Positions 1 through 10,048 of a DNA stretch of 64,000 bases are shown piece by piece (position 1 is the first letter of the stretch; the number at the start of each line of letters is the position of its first letter). The stretch lies in NCBI GenBank assembly GCA_024867545.1, contig JANFNE010000063.1, forward strand, positions 113,501 to 177,500. The letters run 5' to 3'. The notes beneath the pieces were generated by a model that saw only the letters and a program-made list of their open reading frames with translations, did no database searches and was not told the DNA's origin. Made by a program: the position numbers and the translations under genes. Source of the stretch: Phytopythium helicoides. Taxonomy: Eukaryota; Oomycota; Peronosporomycetes; Pythiales; Pythiaceae.

Positions 1-57
1 GGCGGACACGGTGAGCGTGAAGACGGCGGCGAGCAGCGAGACGAGTCCGATCTTCAT
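1..57 (-). CDS. Endopolygalacturonase, N-terminal fragment (cut by window edge)
   Basis: The minus strand from 57 to 1 encodes 19 residues beginning MKIGLVSLL. They are identical at nucleotide level to the start of the polygalacturonase gene at 1573. They form most of a secretion signal peptide. The rest of the gene lies outside the window, so its catalytic domain cannot be checked. The gene is head-to-head with the polygalacturonase at 1573-2652 and shares its 5' flank as an inverted repeat. It is inferred to be a second GH28 pectinase; a truncated copy is also possible because only the signal peptide is visible. Confidence 0.7.
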   Translation of the reverse strand, partial: MKIGLVSLLAAVFTLTVSA

Positions 58-126
58 GGTGGAGTCGGTATCTGGAGAGGAGACTGGGTGGCGGGTTTGT
101 TGACTGGGACTTGCTGGGTCGGTCGC

Positions 127-142
127 AAAATGTGGAATGAGG
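127..142 (-). promoter_or_regulatory. Oomycete Inr+FPR-like core promoter, left polygalacturonase
   Basis: On the minus strand this reads CCTCATTCCACATTTT, matching the oomycete initiator plus flanking promoter region consensus (GCTCATTYYNCAWTTT) except at the first base. It lies 70-85 bp upstream of the ATG at 57 and is the mirror image of the element at 1488-1503. Confidence 0.6.
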
Positions 143-368
143 TTGGAGTCGGGACTCGTAACTTGCGAGTCCTGGACTGCGGCGATAACAAATGAAGCGC
201 TCAAAGGGCTAAGGGCTGGAGGCTTACAGGGTATGATGTGCGGTCCCAAGTCCAAGCTCATAGGATAGCCTTGCGAGCATGTAAAATGAAGCGCACCATG
301 TCTTTCGTTGCACTGACCGATGGCATTGATACCATGGATAGGAACCAGCAATCTCTTCAACCTGACGA

Positions 369-1261
369 GATCTGCAATTCCGGATGGATAATACGATCAT
401 GGACAATTTGTGTGGAGTTATACGTGAGCATAGTGCGTGCCTGGTCTCACACCAACATGTAGCATAATGTATGGAACCTGGTGTGCTCATCATTTTTGTT
501 GTTCGTCAAAGCCATCGATTCCACTGAGATGGAAAAACTTCGTTTGCGCCTGATCCAATGTGGATACCGTCTGGCTCATTTTGATCTCTTTATCTTCAGA
601 TGGGCGTTGACATCATCCGTACCACGAATGCAACCGCGGAGCCAACCTCATGAATGTCACAATTCAACAAGGTAGTAGTGATGTTGCAGTAGAGAGCTGA
701 GCCGGAGACTATTTCCTTCGTGCCAGCTGGAGGCAGCGTGTCGACGAAAGATTTCGAGTCCAAGGTCTGGAAGTTCTTGTGCTGAGATAGGCGTGGCTAC
801 ATGTTCGGCTTTCTATCGTCGGTTCGCTTACAAGCAGTGCACTAGCACTAGCACTTGCACATTTTGCACCGTGCCGTAATCCAACTGTTTGATTCAAATT
901 TCTGCCGGTCGAGATTTGCTGATCGCACAGACTACGAATGATCTTGCTGTGTAGTAAGTCTTGCTGTTCGACCGCTGAATGAAGTAGGTATAATCCACGA
1001 ACCCTCTATGGGAATTTCTGCATTGAATGCATTATTCACGTAGGCATGCATCTTGTGTCTACCGGTGCTGTATAGATGCACAGCACCATGCCCGAAAGGC
1101 GAATTATCAGGCAATGCACGTGGACACCGTGCCAACAAATTACGAGCCAGGCTATGCCAATGATCATTTTGAAATCGGACAATCCCAAGACCACGAAAAC
1201 TCTGACGCACATTTTCCCGTTTGAATTGCTCGATTATGATATGATTGTTCACTTGGGTTTG
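369..1261. other. Spacer between the inverted-repeat arms
   Basis: This 893-bp stretch separates the two divergent polygalacturonase promoters. I see only short open frames on both strands and no recognisable gene or RNA. It is probably shared upstream regulatory DNA or the asymmetric centre of the duplication. Confidence 0.5.
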
Positions 1262-1629
1262 TCGTCAGGTTGAAGAGATTGCTGGTTCCTATCCATGGTA
1301 TCAATGCCATCGGTCAGTGCAACGAAAGACATGGTGCGCTTCATTTTACATGCTCGCAAGGCTATCCTATGAGCTTGGACTTGGGACCGCACATCATACC
1401 CTGTAAGCCTCCAGCCCTTAGCCCTTTGAGCGCTTCATTTGTTATCGCCGCAGTCCAGGACTCGCAAGTTACGAGTCCCGACTCCAACCTCATTCCACAT
1501 TTTGCGACCGACCCAGCAAGTCCCAGTCAACAAACCCGCCACCCAGTCTCCTCTCCAGATACCGACTCCACCATGAAGATCGGACTCGTCTCGCTGCTCG
1601 CCGCCGTCTTCACGCTCACCGTGTCCGCC
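1262..1629 (-). repeat. Right arm of 368-bp inverted repeat
   Basis: Reverse complement of 1-368. It includes the upstream region, 5'UTR and first 19 codons of the polygalacturonase at 1573. Confidence 0.93.
1488..1503 (+). promoter_or_regulatory. Oomycete Inr+FPR-like core promoter, polygalacturonase
   Basis: CCTCATTCCACATTTT matches the oomycete Inr+FPR consensus GCTCATTYYNCAWTTT at all but the first base. It sits 70-85 bp upstream of the ATG at 1573, a reasonable transcription start distance. Confidence 0.65.
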
Positions 1630-2652
1630 AACCCCATGCTCCGCGAGGAGGCCGAGGCCGGATGCACCCTCACAGGTGCTTACAAGAGCGGCACCGACAT
1701 CTCGTCCTGCAGTGCCGTCGTCATCGACTCGCTGAGCGTCCCCGCCGGCGTGACGCTGGACCTGACCAAGACCAAGTCGGGTGCCTCCATCACCTTCCAG
1801 GGAACCACTACCTTTGGTACGGCCAAGTGGGCCGGCCCGCTCGTGCTGCTCTCGGGTTCCAACCTCAAGGTCACGGGCACCGGCACCCTCGACGGACAGG
1901 GTGCCTGGTACTGGAAGCAGGGCACGTCTATCACACGCCCTGTTTTCTTCCGCCTCAGCGACGTCTCCAACTCCAACCTCTCGGGGTTCACGCTCAAGAA
2001 CTCGCCGTTCCGCACCTTCAGCATCCTCAGTTCCACATCCACAACGCTCAGCGGACTCACGCTCGACTCGAGCGCCGGCAACGGACTCGCCAAGAACACG
2101 GACGGCTTCGACCTCAGCCACAATGACCATGTCACCATCTCCGGCAACACCATCTACAACCAGGACGACTGCCTCGCCATGCAGTCGAGCACCAACACCA
2201 TCTTCGAGGGCAACACGTGCAGCGGTGGCCACGGTATCTCCATCGGCTCCATCGGTGGCGCCACCGCCGACGCGTCCGATACCGTCAACGGCCTCACGGT
2301 CACCAACAACAAGATCATCAACAGCGTCAACGGCATCCGCATCAAGACCATCGTCGGCATGGAGGGCCTCGTCAACAACGCGCACTACACGAGCAACACG
2401 CTCTCGAACGTCCAGAACGCCATCGTCATCCACTCGGACTACAGTAAGTCCAAGGGCGGCTACACGGGATCGGCCACCAGCAAGGTTGGCATCACGAACA
2501 TCATCATTGACGGACTCTCGGGTACGGCCACCAACATCTACGACATCAAGGCCAACCCGGCCGTGTCGTCTGGCTGGACCTTCTCGGGCATCACGGTCTC
2601 GGGTAAGGCGGGCAGCTGCAGCGGCCAGCCCAGCAACGTCAAGTGCGCGTAA
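1573..2652 (+). CDS. Secreted endopolygalacturonase (GH28)
   Basis: A 359-residue single-exon enzyme that hydrolyses alpha-1,4-galacturonan (pectin) of plant cell walls outside the cell. It starts MKIGLVSLL with a hydrophobic signal peptide ending near residues 18-19. The GH28 catalytic set is complete: N175-T-D177, D198-D199 in the QDDC motif, G-H220-G, and R256-I-K258. Length is normal for Phytophthora endopolygalacturonases. The reading frame is open back to about 1270, but the ATG at 1573 is preferred because it begins the signal peptide and lies just downstream of an Inr+FPR element. Several N-x-S/T sites suggest glycosylation. It is divergent from a near-identical 5' copy at 1-57, so the two genes may share expression control. 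Confidence 0.95.
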   Translation: MKIGLVSLLAAVFTLTVSANPMLREEAEAGCTLTGAYKSGTDISSCSAVVIDSLSVPAGVTLDLTKTKSGASITFQGTTTFGTAKWAGPLVLLSGSNLKVTGTGTLDGQGAWYWKQGTSITRPVFFRLSDVSNSNLSGFTLKNSPFRTFSILSSTSTTLSGLTLDSSAGNGLAKNTDGFDLSHNDHVTISGNTIYNQDDCLAMQSSTNTIFEGNTCSGGHGISIGSIGGATADASDTVNGLTVTNNKIINSVNGIRIKTIVGMEGLVNNAHYTSNTLSNVQNAIVIHSDYSKSKGGYTGSATSKVGITNIIIDGLSGTATNIYDIKANPAVSSGWTFSGITVSGKAGSCSGQPSNVKCA

Positions 2653-3439
2653 GCTGGGAGTAGCCGCTTGGCGATGCTTCAGTGATTGAATGAATGCACA
2701 GGTGTTGAAGTCGAGCTCTGGCGAGACGGAGGAGCGGTTATTGCTTCATGTCGACGAGTGCTGACAACGTCTGGCTGGAGTGGGTTTGTATGTGGTGAAG
2801 CTGGCATCTACGTACGAGTTGACGTTGAGAGCCACGTGACGCCAAAATCAATAGAATTGTTACTTCACAAATAGCGTTTTCGTGGAGTTTGTCCGAAAGC
2901 CGTTGGGACTGTGTCCGAGCTCGTCGACAACTAGATTTGTGAGATAAGCAGGACGTGACTTTTCGGCGATGCACACGCGTGGCGAGGTCATGGTTAGGTT
3001 GTTTCAGAGTCGCACTCACCCTTTATTCACGGTGTACCGAAATCGTACGCTAGTGCGTATTGGCAGCAGGATCGCGGAGTCAACCAATTACATATAGACG
3101 CAGGCAGATAATTATTGGTAGCAACGCATGGGTCGACACAGGCAAACGATTGGAGTCTGTGAGGGAGAGTGGATAAGTCGCGCTGATGTGCAGCTGTACC
3201 GCAGATGCGAGTGTTGAGAACGAACGGACTGGCGCTTCGTGGGGCAACATCGGCACTAGATCATGCCATCCTCACGTCCAGAGCCTCTCGCTTGGGGTTT
3301 CATCAGCTCTGACTCTTGACGACACCGATGCAGCAATAAACTAAAGACTGATGCCTGCAGGTTACGCGATTCGCGGAGCAGTACCACCACATCCTTTGGA
3401 AATCATAGAAACGATCCGAGAAATTATGGTACTTTGAAG
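2653..3439. other. Intergenic, no gene seen
   Basis: Downstream flank of the polygalacturonase. Only short unsupported frames are present and no repeat or RNA was recognised. Confidence 0.5.
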
Positions 3440-3479
3440 CAAGTATCTCCCGGTTAGTAAGACATGGTTTGTACTATGT

Positions 3480-4500
3480 GGTTGATGATAACTGGCATCT
3501 CAAGCTGAAGAATTTTGTGCTCAAGTTCGTCGATTTTGGTGTCTACTTTATAGTACTTCCTCATTGATATGATGGAGAATGGACTATCCATCATCATCAT
3601 TGCCATTTTCACTTCTGCCATTGTACTCAACGCACTTTCAGCTGCAGTGACGGTCGCTGGACTCTCGCAATTCACAGGACGACCCGAACTACCTGCGGAC
3701 ACCATGTAAGTTTTCTGTAATGATCTCAATCGTCTCCCGAATCAAATCTATTGGAAAGAACGGATAGCAGCTGAGATGCGACTGCAATAGTCAATATATT
3801 GCAGCATTGATATTGCTGCTGCTGTCAGTTCACCCGAACTTGTGGTCGTCAACTGTCTAGATACATCCCAATTTGGTCACAAGGTATTTGCCATCAACCT
3901 TGATGTATTCCGTCCTGGATGGTTTGAGCGCGGCGCTAGCATCAATTTGGATCCGGTATAGCCAGAAATCACTCGCAGCTCACTCAATTCTCTACGGATA
4001 TTCTGGGTAGTGAACGTATTTGCGTTGATCAGAACCAACTCTATCGTAGATTCTATCAGCTTTCAGCCTTGATCAAGAATCCCGTGGGCGAACTCTGCGA
4101 ATTTATCCCAAGCATCGATCAAGCGCCGTAGTATTTGTCTTCATCGCGATAGCTTCCACCTTCTTCAGATTACGAGTATACGCAAAAAGAGCGATAGTTT
4201 CCTTGACAAGGCTTCCATAATGATGGGTTTGAAGAGCCTCAGGTACACCCATTTTGTTGGGGTGTTCAGCCTTTACGAACTTCCCAATTTTGAAGGATTA
4301 AGCAGTCCAGAAACTATTCTACTATCGCTGATGCCACTTGAAAGCATAACCGACACATCTCTGCTTCTTTGTTTGACAATGTTCTCATCATCTGACCGAG
4401 GTACCTTCAACAGATATGGATTCATCGGCGAATGCAATACGACGCACTTGGTGTGCCTGAGGGTTCCAGTATGGGTGGCCGAGATTGCGTAGCTACGATG
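3480..4500 (+). pseudogene. Decayed membrane/leucine-rich-repeat protein relic
   Basis: Plus-strand frames interrupted by stops and shifts show a hydrophobic segment (about 3570-3705, beginning MMENGLSIIIIAIF) followed from about 4070 to 4485 by an LRR-like segment containing LYELPNFEGLSS and a Cys-containing end with FIGECNTTHLVCLR. The order (membrane segments, then irregular LRRs, then a Cys-rich end) resembles large membrane LRR proteins I associate with Phytophthora. No continuous frame or start codon exists, so I read it as a pseudogene. The parent family is an inference from pattern only, and the ends are approximate. Confidence 0.35.
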
Positions 4501-4954
4501 ATTTGGTCGAGAATGTTAGACGGCACACGGTACTGTAGTCACTTAGACTCAAATTTTCGTATACACCATTGTCACGAGGCGCAGCAAGCCGCAGTCATAG
4601 CCGCCACTAGTCAACCTATCTTAGATTTATCTCCCCACAAGTGCCTGCATCCAATGTATGGAAAGCTGGCAGATGGTACCGAAGACTAGCGGCTCACACA
4701 ATGATTCTGAAGTCCTCCGGAACATATTCCTTCCTTTGTTCACTGAGATTTCAAACCCGATTAAAGCTCTCCAGCGTCTCAATCGCCATCCAAACTCCCT
4801 CAAAAACTAGCTTGCAGCCCTTCAACGCACAAGCACAACCCGCTGTGGCCACGCACGAAGGCCGCCCCCATATTCCCGTCTCGGTGCTGCCACGGCGCAC
4901 GAAATCGTCAAAATCAATAATTGTTTCCTGCGAGGCGCCACCTGACAAGTCGAC

Positions 4955-5363
4955 ATGGAGGACGCGGCGGCCGTGCGCGAGCTGGTGGGCGTGCTGGGGG
5001 ACTACGCGCCGTCCATTCCGGAGGAAGTGGTCGAGTTCTACCTACAGCAGGTGGGCTTCGTGTCGGCGGACGCGCGCGTGTGAGTTTTTCGGCCTTCTCG
5101 GCGCTCCAGCGCGCGTCGGAATCGCTAATTGGTTTCGTTTTTCGGCTGCGGACAGCACGCGGATGGTGGCGCTGGCGGCCCACAAGCTGCTGGAGGACGT
5201 CATGCACGACGCCATGCAGTTCCAGCGCATCCGGCAGCACGCGCAGCCCAGCGGGACGGCCGAGCAGCGGGCCGTGCTCTCCATGGAGGACCTGGCCGCC
5301 AGCCTCAAGGAGTACGGCGTCAACCTATGCAAGCCCGAGTACGTGAGCGACAGCGCGCAGTGA
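4955..5363 (+). CDS. TAF10: TFIID/SAGA subunit TAF10
   Basis: Two exons, 4955-5079 and 5156-5363, joined over a 76-bp GT-AG intron (phase 2), give 110 residues. The protein is a compact histone-fold TAF10 domain. The N-terminal part reads LGDYAPSIPEEVVEFYLQQV, as in TAF10 'LEDYTPTIPDAV..YYL'. The second exon gives VALAAHKLLEDVMHDAM and ends with SMEDLAASLKEYGVNLCKPEY, matching the family C-terminus. TAF10 dimerises with TAF3, TAF8 or SPT7-type partners in TFIID and SAGA in the nucleus. Unlike the human protein there is no long N-terminal extension. GC-rich third positions mark it as a conserved housekeeping gene. Confidence 0.9.
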
Positions 5364-6084
5364 GAGGTTGTACGACAGCGAAACATGGAGATGGCAGTAC
5401 CATAGCTCCCGAGTTTGCTTTTTGATTTCCACAAGGCGACTTCTTGGGGAAGAGCGTCATGTCATTTGCTTACACACTTGTCAGCATCCATGGTTCAAGG
5501 TCAGTCGCCGACGCTAGATCGCGGACCTGCCGTGATGGAGAAATGCATTAGTGGCAATAGCACTGGCGCCAGCTTGGTGAGCGTCTCCATAGCCTCGTAG
5601 TCCTTAGTAGATATGTCGTTGTTTGCCTCGTCCTTTTCACCATTGACCTGATGGAGGCAAACATTGTTGGCGTGGCACTCCCAACATCTAAATGCTCGCG
5701 AGCACGGTACGTATCCTACGTGGCGCAAAGCACGATATCCTGCACCTTGCTCTAGGTCTTCTCGAGTTTTCCACCTGCGCTGGTGTTGGAAAGTAGTTGC
5801 TGCCGTGATATCAATGCCAAAATCTGGCCACGTTTCAATTGGAGCTTGGCTGAATTTTTCACCTACTATTATCTCCTCTCTGACCTCTCCTGCGGTCCTG
5901 GCATGTTCGTGCTGTGTTGGCAGGATTTGAATTGACGTTGCGTTTGTGATAATAGTGTTTATTCCTATCCGCAAACGTTTCTGAGCACCTCGCTAGGTAG
6001 TAGCTTTTGGCGACGCCGCGGCACGCAGTTATGAACAGGCCTCACCTTCATTGTGCTCCGCATCCGGTACAATGGCCGACTAAC
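5364..6084. other. Intergenic, no supported gene
   Basis: A minus-strand open frame at about 5501-5974 contains a CWECHANNVC segment but has no ATG near its start, no recognised family and no splice context. I see nothing else. Confidence 0.4.
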
Positions 6085-7713
6085 TTACGAATACACATTG
6101 TTCAGCAGGCGCTCGCGCTTTGGGTCATTTGCATCCTCGGGCAACCGCTTGGTCATGCAGTAGGCATGCGAGAGCCACGGCACGAACAACACGCAGAAAG
6201 CCAACTGAGCGACGAAGAACGCTGTGCCAAACATGGGGAGCTCAACAGCCAGCGAGTTGTAAAAGTGGGCGAGCTGGGACATTCGGCAGTGGCCAGTGGG
6301 TTGATCGATGTTCTTGGCGGCTTCTTCAAGCGTGCAGTGATGGACAATGCTTGTCTTCTCGTCTGCGTACATTTGGTGGCCGAAAGTTGCGTACTGCGGC
6401 GCGAGGGTCAGCACGCTAAAGAGTCCAACGATGGCCACGTAGATGAGCACGAGCGACACGACCACCATCGTCGCCGACGATGTGAGTCGCAGCTGCAGTC
6501 TGCCAAGGCGGAAGCAGAGGAACGCGACCCCGTGTCGGGCAAGCACCACGAATGACACTACGAACAGGTAGATGAAGATGATCGCGAACAGAATGTAGTC
6601 GAGGGGGAAAAACTGAGATGCGAGCACAAGTAGTCCATCCACTGGGTTGGGAAACTTGGGCTCGTTCAGCAGGAAACCGCGGCTGAAGTTCGAGTTCACC
6701 ATCTTGTCGACCGTCGTGATCATCATCGACACCACAAGAAGCAGCGAGAATAGCAACAGTGTGACACCCAACGGGACTCGCCAGCAGGAGAAACGAGAAC
6801 CAAGCGAGAATCGCTGGAGGTTGGTGTTGAGCACGTCGCGGCGCTCCTGGAGCAGCTTCTCACGGAGTTTGAGCTGTTCCAGTCGCTCTTGATCGGCCGC
6901 GCTCATCTGCTGTGTAGTCGCATAGCGTCTGATAATCGTCTCCTTCGTCTGCGCGGTTGCTTGCCTCTCGAGCGCGTTCTCGTTGAGTAAGTCTTGGAAT
7001 GTGTTTTTGTTCTCGTCAATGCTGTGATCTTCCATGAGCAGCCCGACAATCGGCACACTGGCAAGTCCTCGCGCGCTCACAAAGAGCCACAAGTACGTCC
7101 CAAAGAGCACGAGGATGCCAATGATGAGTCGCAGAAAAGTCTCCAGGTCGGAGGACCACTGCAGCAGTGGTTTGAGCCAGTCAATGTCCGAGCTAGCGGG
7201 CTTGCCGCAGAGCAGAATGATGAGCGCCATGAGCAGAATAAAGCCGAATCCCACAAGAAAGCAGGCCGTGCGCTTGAGCGCGGCGATGAAGCGGTCTTTA
7301 GCCGCGAAGCGCAGCGTCAGGTGCGCGATCTCGGTCTGCTTAGCGTAGTTGTAGACAAGCGGCGCGCCGACGAACGAGTAGAGCGCCAACCCAGCGAAGT
7401 AGACCTTGTAGAGCACGCGCAGCGCGCGCACGCTGGCGTGGACGCGCGGCAGTGAATTCTCGAGCAGGAAGACGTCGACCGGCGCCGTGAAGAGCGCCAG
7501 CAGCGCCATGTAGAGCGCCAGGATGCTCACCGTGTTTACGAGCCGCGAGGACACGTGCAACGGCGCCGCGCTGAGCGTCGAGGTGCCCGCGAAGGCCGCG
7601 AGCGACGCCGTGGTCGCGTTCTTGGGCTGGCAGAGCAGCACGATGGACGTGCTGATGCCCAGCAGCAGGAGCGCCACGCCCGCGTACAGCAGCCACACAA
7701 GCGCGGCGGTCAT
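6085..7713 (-). CDS. LMBR1-domain membrane protein, LMBRD1-like (cobalamin exporter type)
   Basis: A single-exon 542-residue protein with about nine hydrophobic segments. LMBRD1 landmarks are in order: an N-terminal membrane segment, TAPVDVFLLENS (family 'LPVDIFLVS') near residue 80, a charged cytosolic coiled coil around residues 225-295, then FFPLDYILFAIIFIYLF and LTLAPQYATFG toward the C-terminus. Human LMBRD1 is about 540 aa and mediates lysosomal cobalamin export with ABCD4; a vacuolar or lysosomal location is inferred from that. The ATG at 7713 opens the first membrane segment. The related receptor-type LMBR1 proteins are an alternative, but the FPLDYIL and LAPQY blocks favour LMBRD1. 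Confidence 0.85.
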   Translation of the reverse strand: MTAALVWLLYAGVALLLLGISTSIVLLCQPKNATTASLAAFAGTSTLSAAPLHVSSRLVNTVSILALYMALLALFTAPVDVFLLENSLPRVHASVRALRVLYKVYFAGLALYSFVGAPLVYNYAKQTEIAHLTLRFAAKDRFIAALKRTACFLVGFGFILLMALIILLCGKPASSDIDWLKPLLQWSSDLETFLRLIIGILVLFGTYLWLFVSARGLASVPIVGLLMEDHSIDENKNTFQDLLNENALERQATAQTKETIIRRYATTQQMSAADQERLEQLKLREKLLQERRDVLNTNLQRFSLGSRFSCWRVPLGVTLLLFSLLLVVSMMITTVDKMVNSNFSRGFLLNEPKFPNPVDGLLVLASQFFPLDYILFAIIFIYLFVVSFVVLARHGVAFLCFRLGRLQLRLTSSATMVVVSLVLIYVAIVGLFSVLTLAPQYATFGHQMYADEKTSIVHHCTLEEAAKNIDQPTGHCRMSQLAHFYNSLAVELPMFGTAFFVAQLAFCVLFVPWLSHAYCMTKRLPEDANDPKRERLLNNVYS

Positions 7714-7831
7714 GGCGGATCGGAGCTCCCCCGGCCTTTCTCGACTTCAAATGAAGACTGAGAACAAACCGCCAGAGGGGTGGTGTGGTGCACATGATGT
7801 GGCTGAAGATGCGACTTCAACTTGGTTGGTG

Positions 7832-10048
7832 TCAACACTGAATATCACAGGCTGCCAGTTGCCACCAGCTCACTTCCATCAAACGATGATCATCCACACG
7901 CCACAGCTCCGGATACTCGCTCTCCACTTCCTTCCCATGAAATGTAGTGCTGTCACGAAGCGTCCACACCATCACGCGATAGTTCCATAGGTGATGCGCG
8001 TTCCGCAATGGCGACAACAGCGTGATGATATCCCAGTCGTCGAAGCTGATGAGGAACTTGTCTCCAAACACGATGTATCCCATTCGGAGTAGCTGGTATC
8101 CATTGAGAAAGACCTTCTTGTCACCCTCGTTGCTGCTGAATGTAGACTTGTGGATACTAAAGTGATTATTCATCAGTGGGACCACCGATTTGTTTAACGT
8201 GAATGCACCGCGGACTGCGGTGGGCATACTGTAATCTCTAGTATCTATTAGGCCTCCGATTTGTTCTGCTCGAAGTGCCAGTTTTTTTTCGACACCATGA
8301 AGATTTTGCGAAATATTGCGGGTAACGTGTAGCGTTCGAGTGAATATAAGCGGAAGAAGATTCACTCCCAAAATCACTAGTTTGGCGAAGAACAGCTCAT
8401 GCACATTGCCGTTCAGACGGAGAGGTAGATCGGACGAAAAGAAGTCTACAAGCTTGAGACGAGATACTTCATCGGAAAACACCACCGTTGCGACTCGTCC
8501 GTCGACGCCACTGAGTAGTCTCGACTGAGCCAAGTAGTACCGGCAATAGTGCATAGCACACAGGAGAATGATACTTGGTGCGAATAACGCGTCGCTCACC
8601 CTTCGGCGCAATATAATCCCAAGCGTGTTGAGTATACTGTAGTACACCAGCATAATCTCCACAATTGCTGGATAAACGGCAAACCAAGACCCCGCCATTG
8701 CAGCTTGTTGACCTTCAAATTCACATCCCACCGTCCAAAAGGCTTCCAAAGACGATTTGAGTCGAGGAAGAACGGCAAATGGGAGTAGTCGAAAGCTCTT
8801 TGAGCTACCCATGCATCCAATACCACTGCTATGGCACTTGCTTCTTCCCAAATAGTACCCTCGATGCAAAGCTACCATACCAAACATCCACCGAGCGAGC
8901 ATGAAACCGATATATGTGTTGGAAAGCAGTGTCTCCCATCCGTACAAACATCGAACTGTGCGCACAAACACCGACTCGTAAATAAACACCCCGAACCGAG
9001 TCGCATTCGCTGCGTATACTGAGTTGACGTTAATCGCGTACTCAGTTTGCGAGGTCTTTGGTCCCCACGTCAAAGTAACTGGCGTAGTTGATCGGCAAGC
9101 AGTTGTGTCGATACAACCACTCTCTTGTCCAGTGTGCATATCGAATTGTCTGTGCTCCATGTGATATCGAGGATCATCCCAAGAACTCACGACGTCTGTA
9201 AACCAGCGCATCCCTGTCGGGTCCTCGTACCACCCGTTTCGCCACTCACCCGTATCTTTCAAACGAAGCCACTCGATCGTTCGCGACTGTCGGACAGTCT
9301 GGTTGACGCCTCGAAACCGCGCTTCAGATTGTAGTGAATCTGTATAGCCTTCATCGAGTCGATAAACACATGCATCTCCATCCCAAGTCGGTGTTGCGTG
9401 ACGTGCTGGTATCGCATTGTCCCAATAGGGCATAATCAGGATTGGCAATGAGTTGGGGATCTCATAGACTTCAGTACTATCATAATCTGGAACGAAACGA
9501 AGCAAGTCGCGAGTGACACTTGTATATCCAAGAGCCACACACGCATCCAGAATGTTGTCCATGGTGTCTGCGATCAAGTTGCATGAGTCGGTGTAAGCGC
9601 CTGCTGCAGTTGTGTCAAGCTGGAGAGGTGCAGTATCACGACGGTGAATAACCCTGTACCCGGTCTTGACATTTGTAGTTGATCCTATCCATGCTGTCTT
9701 GTTTGCTGGAAGGAGTGCACTGATTTGCCATGCTTCGTATGTGTCGCCAGACTTGATGCACGCAATGACTCGGTCGTCGAATGGAACATCATTGAATCCG
9801 ACAACTTGCATGGGTTTTTCAAAGGGGTCACGTCCAAAGAATAGGTGATTGCGAGATGAAGTGGAATCCGACACAACGGAGAGGAACTGAAAGCTGACTA
9901 ATGTCAAAACGAAGTACCAAATGACCCAGTGGTAGATTGCCGCAAGCAGTTGAAGTGATGAAGGCCAGTGCTTCGGTGCTTTGCTACCTCGAAGTAAGAA
10001 GCTGCCGGGACCTATTGGGTCGTGAGAACGACTTCCTGACATGGTCAT
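7832..10048 (-). CDS. Multi-spanning membrane protein, local family copy 1
   Basis: A single-exon 738-residue protein of a family with four intact members here. I do not recognise a named domain. It has an N-terminal membrane anchor (about 36-59), a long probably extracellular region with N-x-S/T sites (NKTAW, NQTVR, NATRF) and conserved blocks FNDVPFDDRVIACIKS and GEWRNGWYEDPTGMRWF, then about four membrane segments in residues 390-590, and a conserved C-terminal domain ending YPELWRVDDHRLMEVSWW. Two ATGs (residues 1 and 3) are close; either could serve. The middle is nearly identical to copy 2 while residues 590-650 differ in every copy except 2 and 3. Function is unknown; surface receptor or transporter-like roles are speculation. 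Confidence 0.8.
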   Translation of the reverse strand: MTMSGSRSHDPIGPGSFLLRGSKAPKHWPSSLQLLAAIYHWVIWYFVLTLVSFQFLSVVSDSTSSRNHLFFGRDPFEKPMQVVGFNDVPFDDRVIACIKSGDTYEAWQISALLPANKTAWIGSTTNVKTGYRVIHRRDTAPLQLDTTAAGAYTDSCNLIADTMDNILDACVALGYTSVTRDLLRFVPDYDSTEVYEIPNSLPILIMPYWDNAIPARHATPTWDGDACVYRLDEGYTDSLQSEARFRGVNQTVRQSRTIEWLRLKDTGEWRNGWYEDPTGMRWFTDVVSSWDDPRYHMEHRQFDMHTGQESGCIDTTACRSTTPVTLTWGPKTSQTEYAINVNSVYAANATRFGVFIYESVFVRTVRCLYGWETLLSNTYIGFMLARWMFGMVALHRGYYLGRSKCHSSGIGCMGSSKSFRLLPFAVLPRLKSSLEAFWTVGCEFEGQQAAMAGSWFAVYPAIVEIMLVYYSILNTLGIILRRRVSDALFAPSIILLCAMHYCRYYLAQSRLLSGVDGRVATVVFSDEVSRLKLVDFFSSDLPLRLNGNVHELFFAKLVILGVNLLPLIFTRTLHVTRNISQNLHGVEKKLALRAEQIGGLIDTRDYSMPTAVRGAFTLNKSVVPLMNNHFSIHKSTFSSNEGDKKVFLNGYQLLRMGYIVFGDKFLISFDDWDIITLLSPLRNAHHLWNYRVMVWTLRDSTTFHGKEVESEYPELWRVDDHRLMEVSWWQLAACDIQC

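Larger units (their letters stand above)
1..368 (+). repeat. Left arm of 368-bp inverted repeat (polygalacturonase 5' region)
   Basis: Bases 1-368 are the reverse complement of 1262-1629. I found no mismatch in the stretches compared base by base, and the match breaks at 369/1261. The arm covers the first 19 codons, the 5'UTR and about 300 bp of upstream DNA of the left polygalacturonase. The true arm may extend left of the window. Confidence 0.93.

Noticed and set aside
1435..2433. Long minus-strand open frame opposite the polygalacturonase
   Set aside because: Low-complexity Val/Ala/Glu/Arg/Asp-rich product caused by GC-rich codon bias of the real gene.
5501..5974. 157-codon minus frame with a CWECHANNVC segment
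   Set aside because: No ATG near its start, no recognised family or splice partner; kept only as an unexplained frame.
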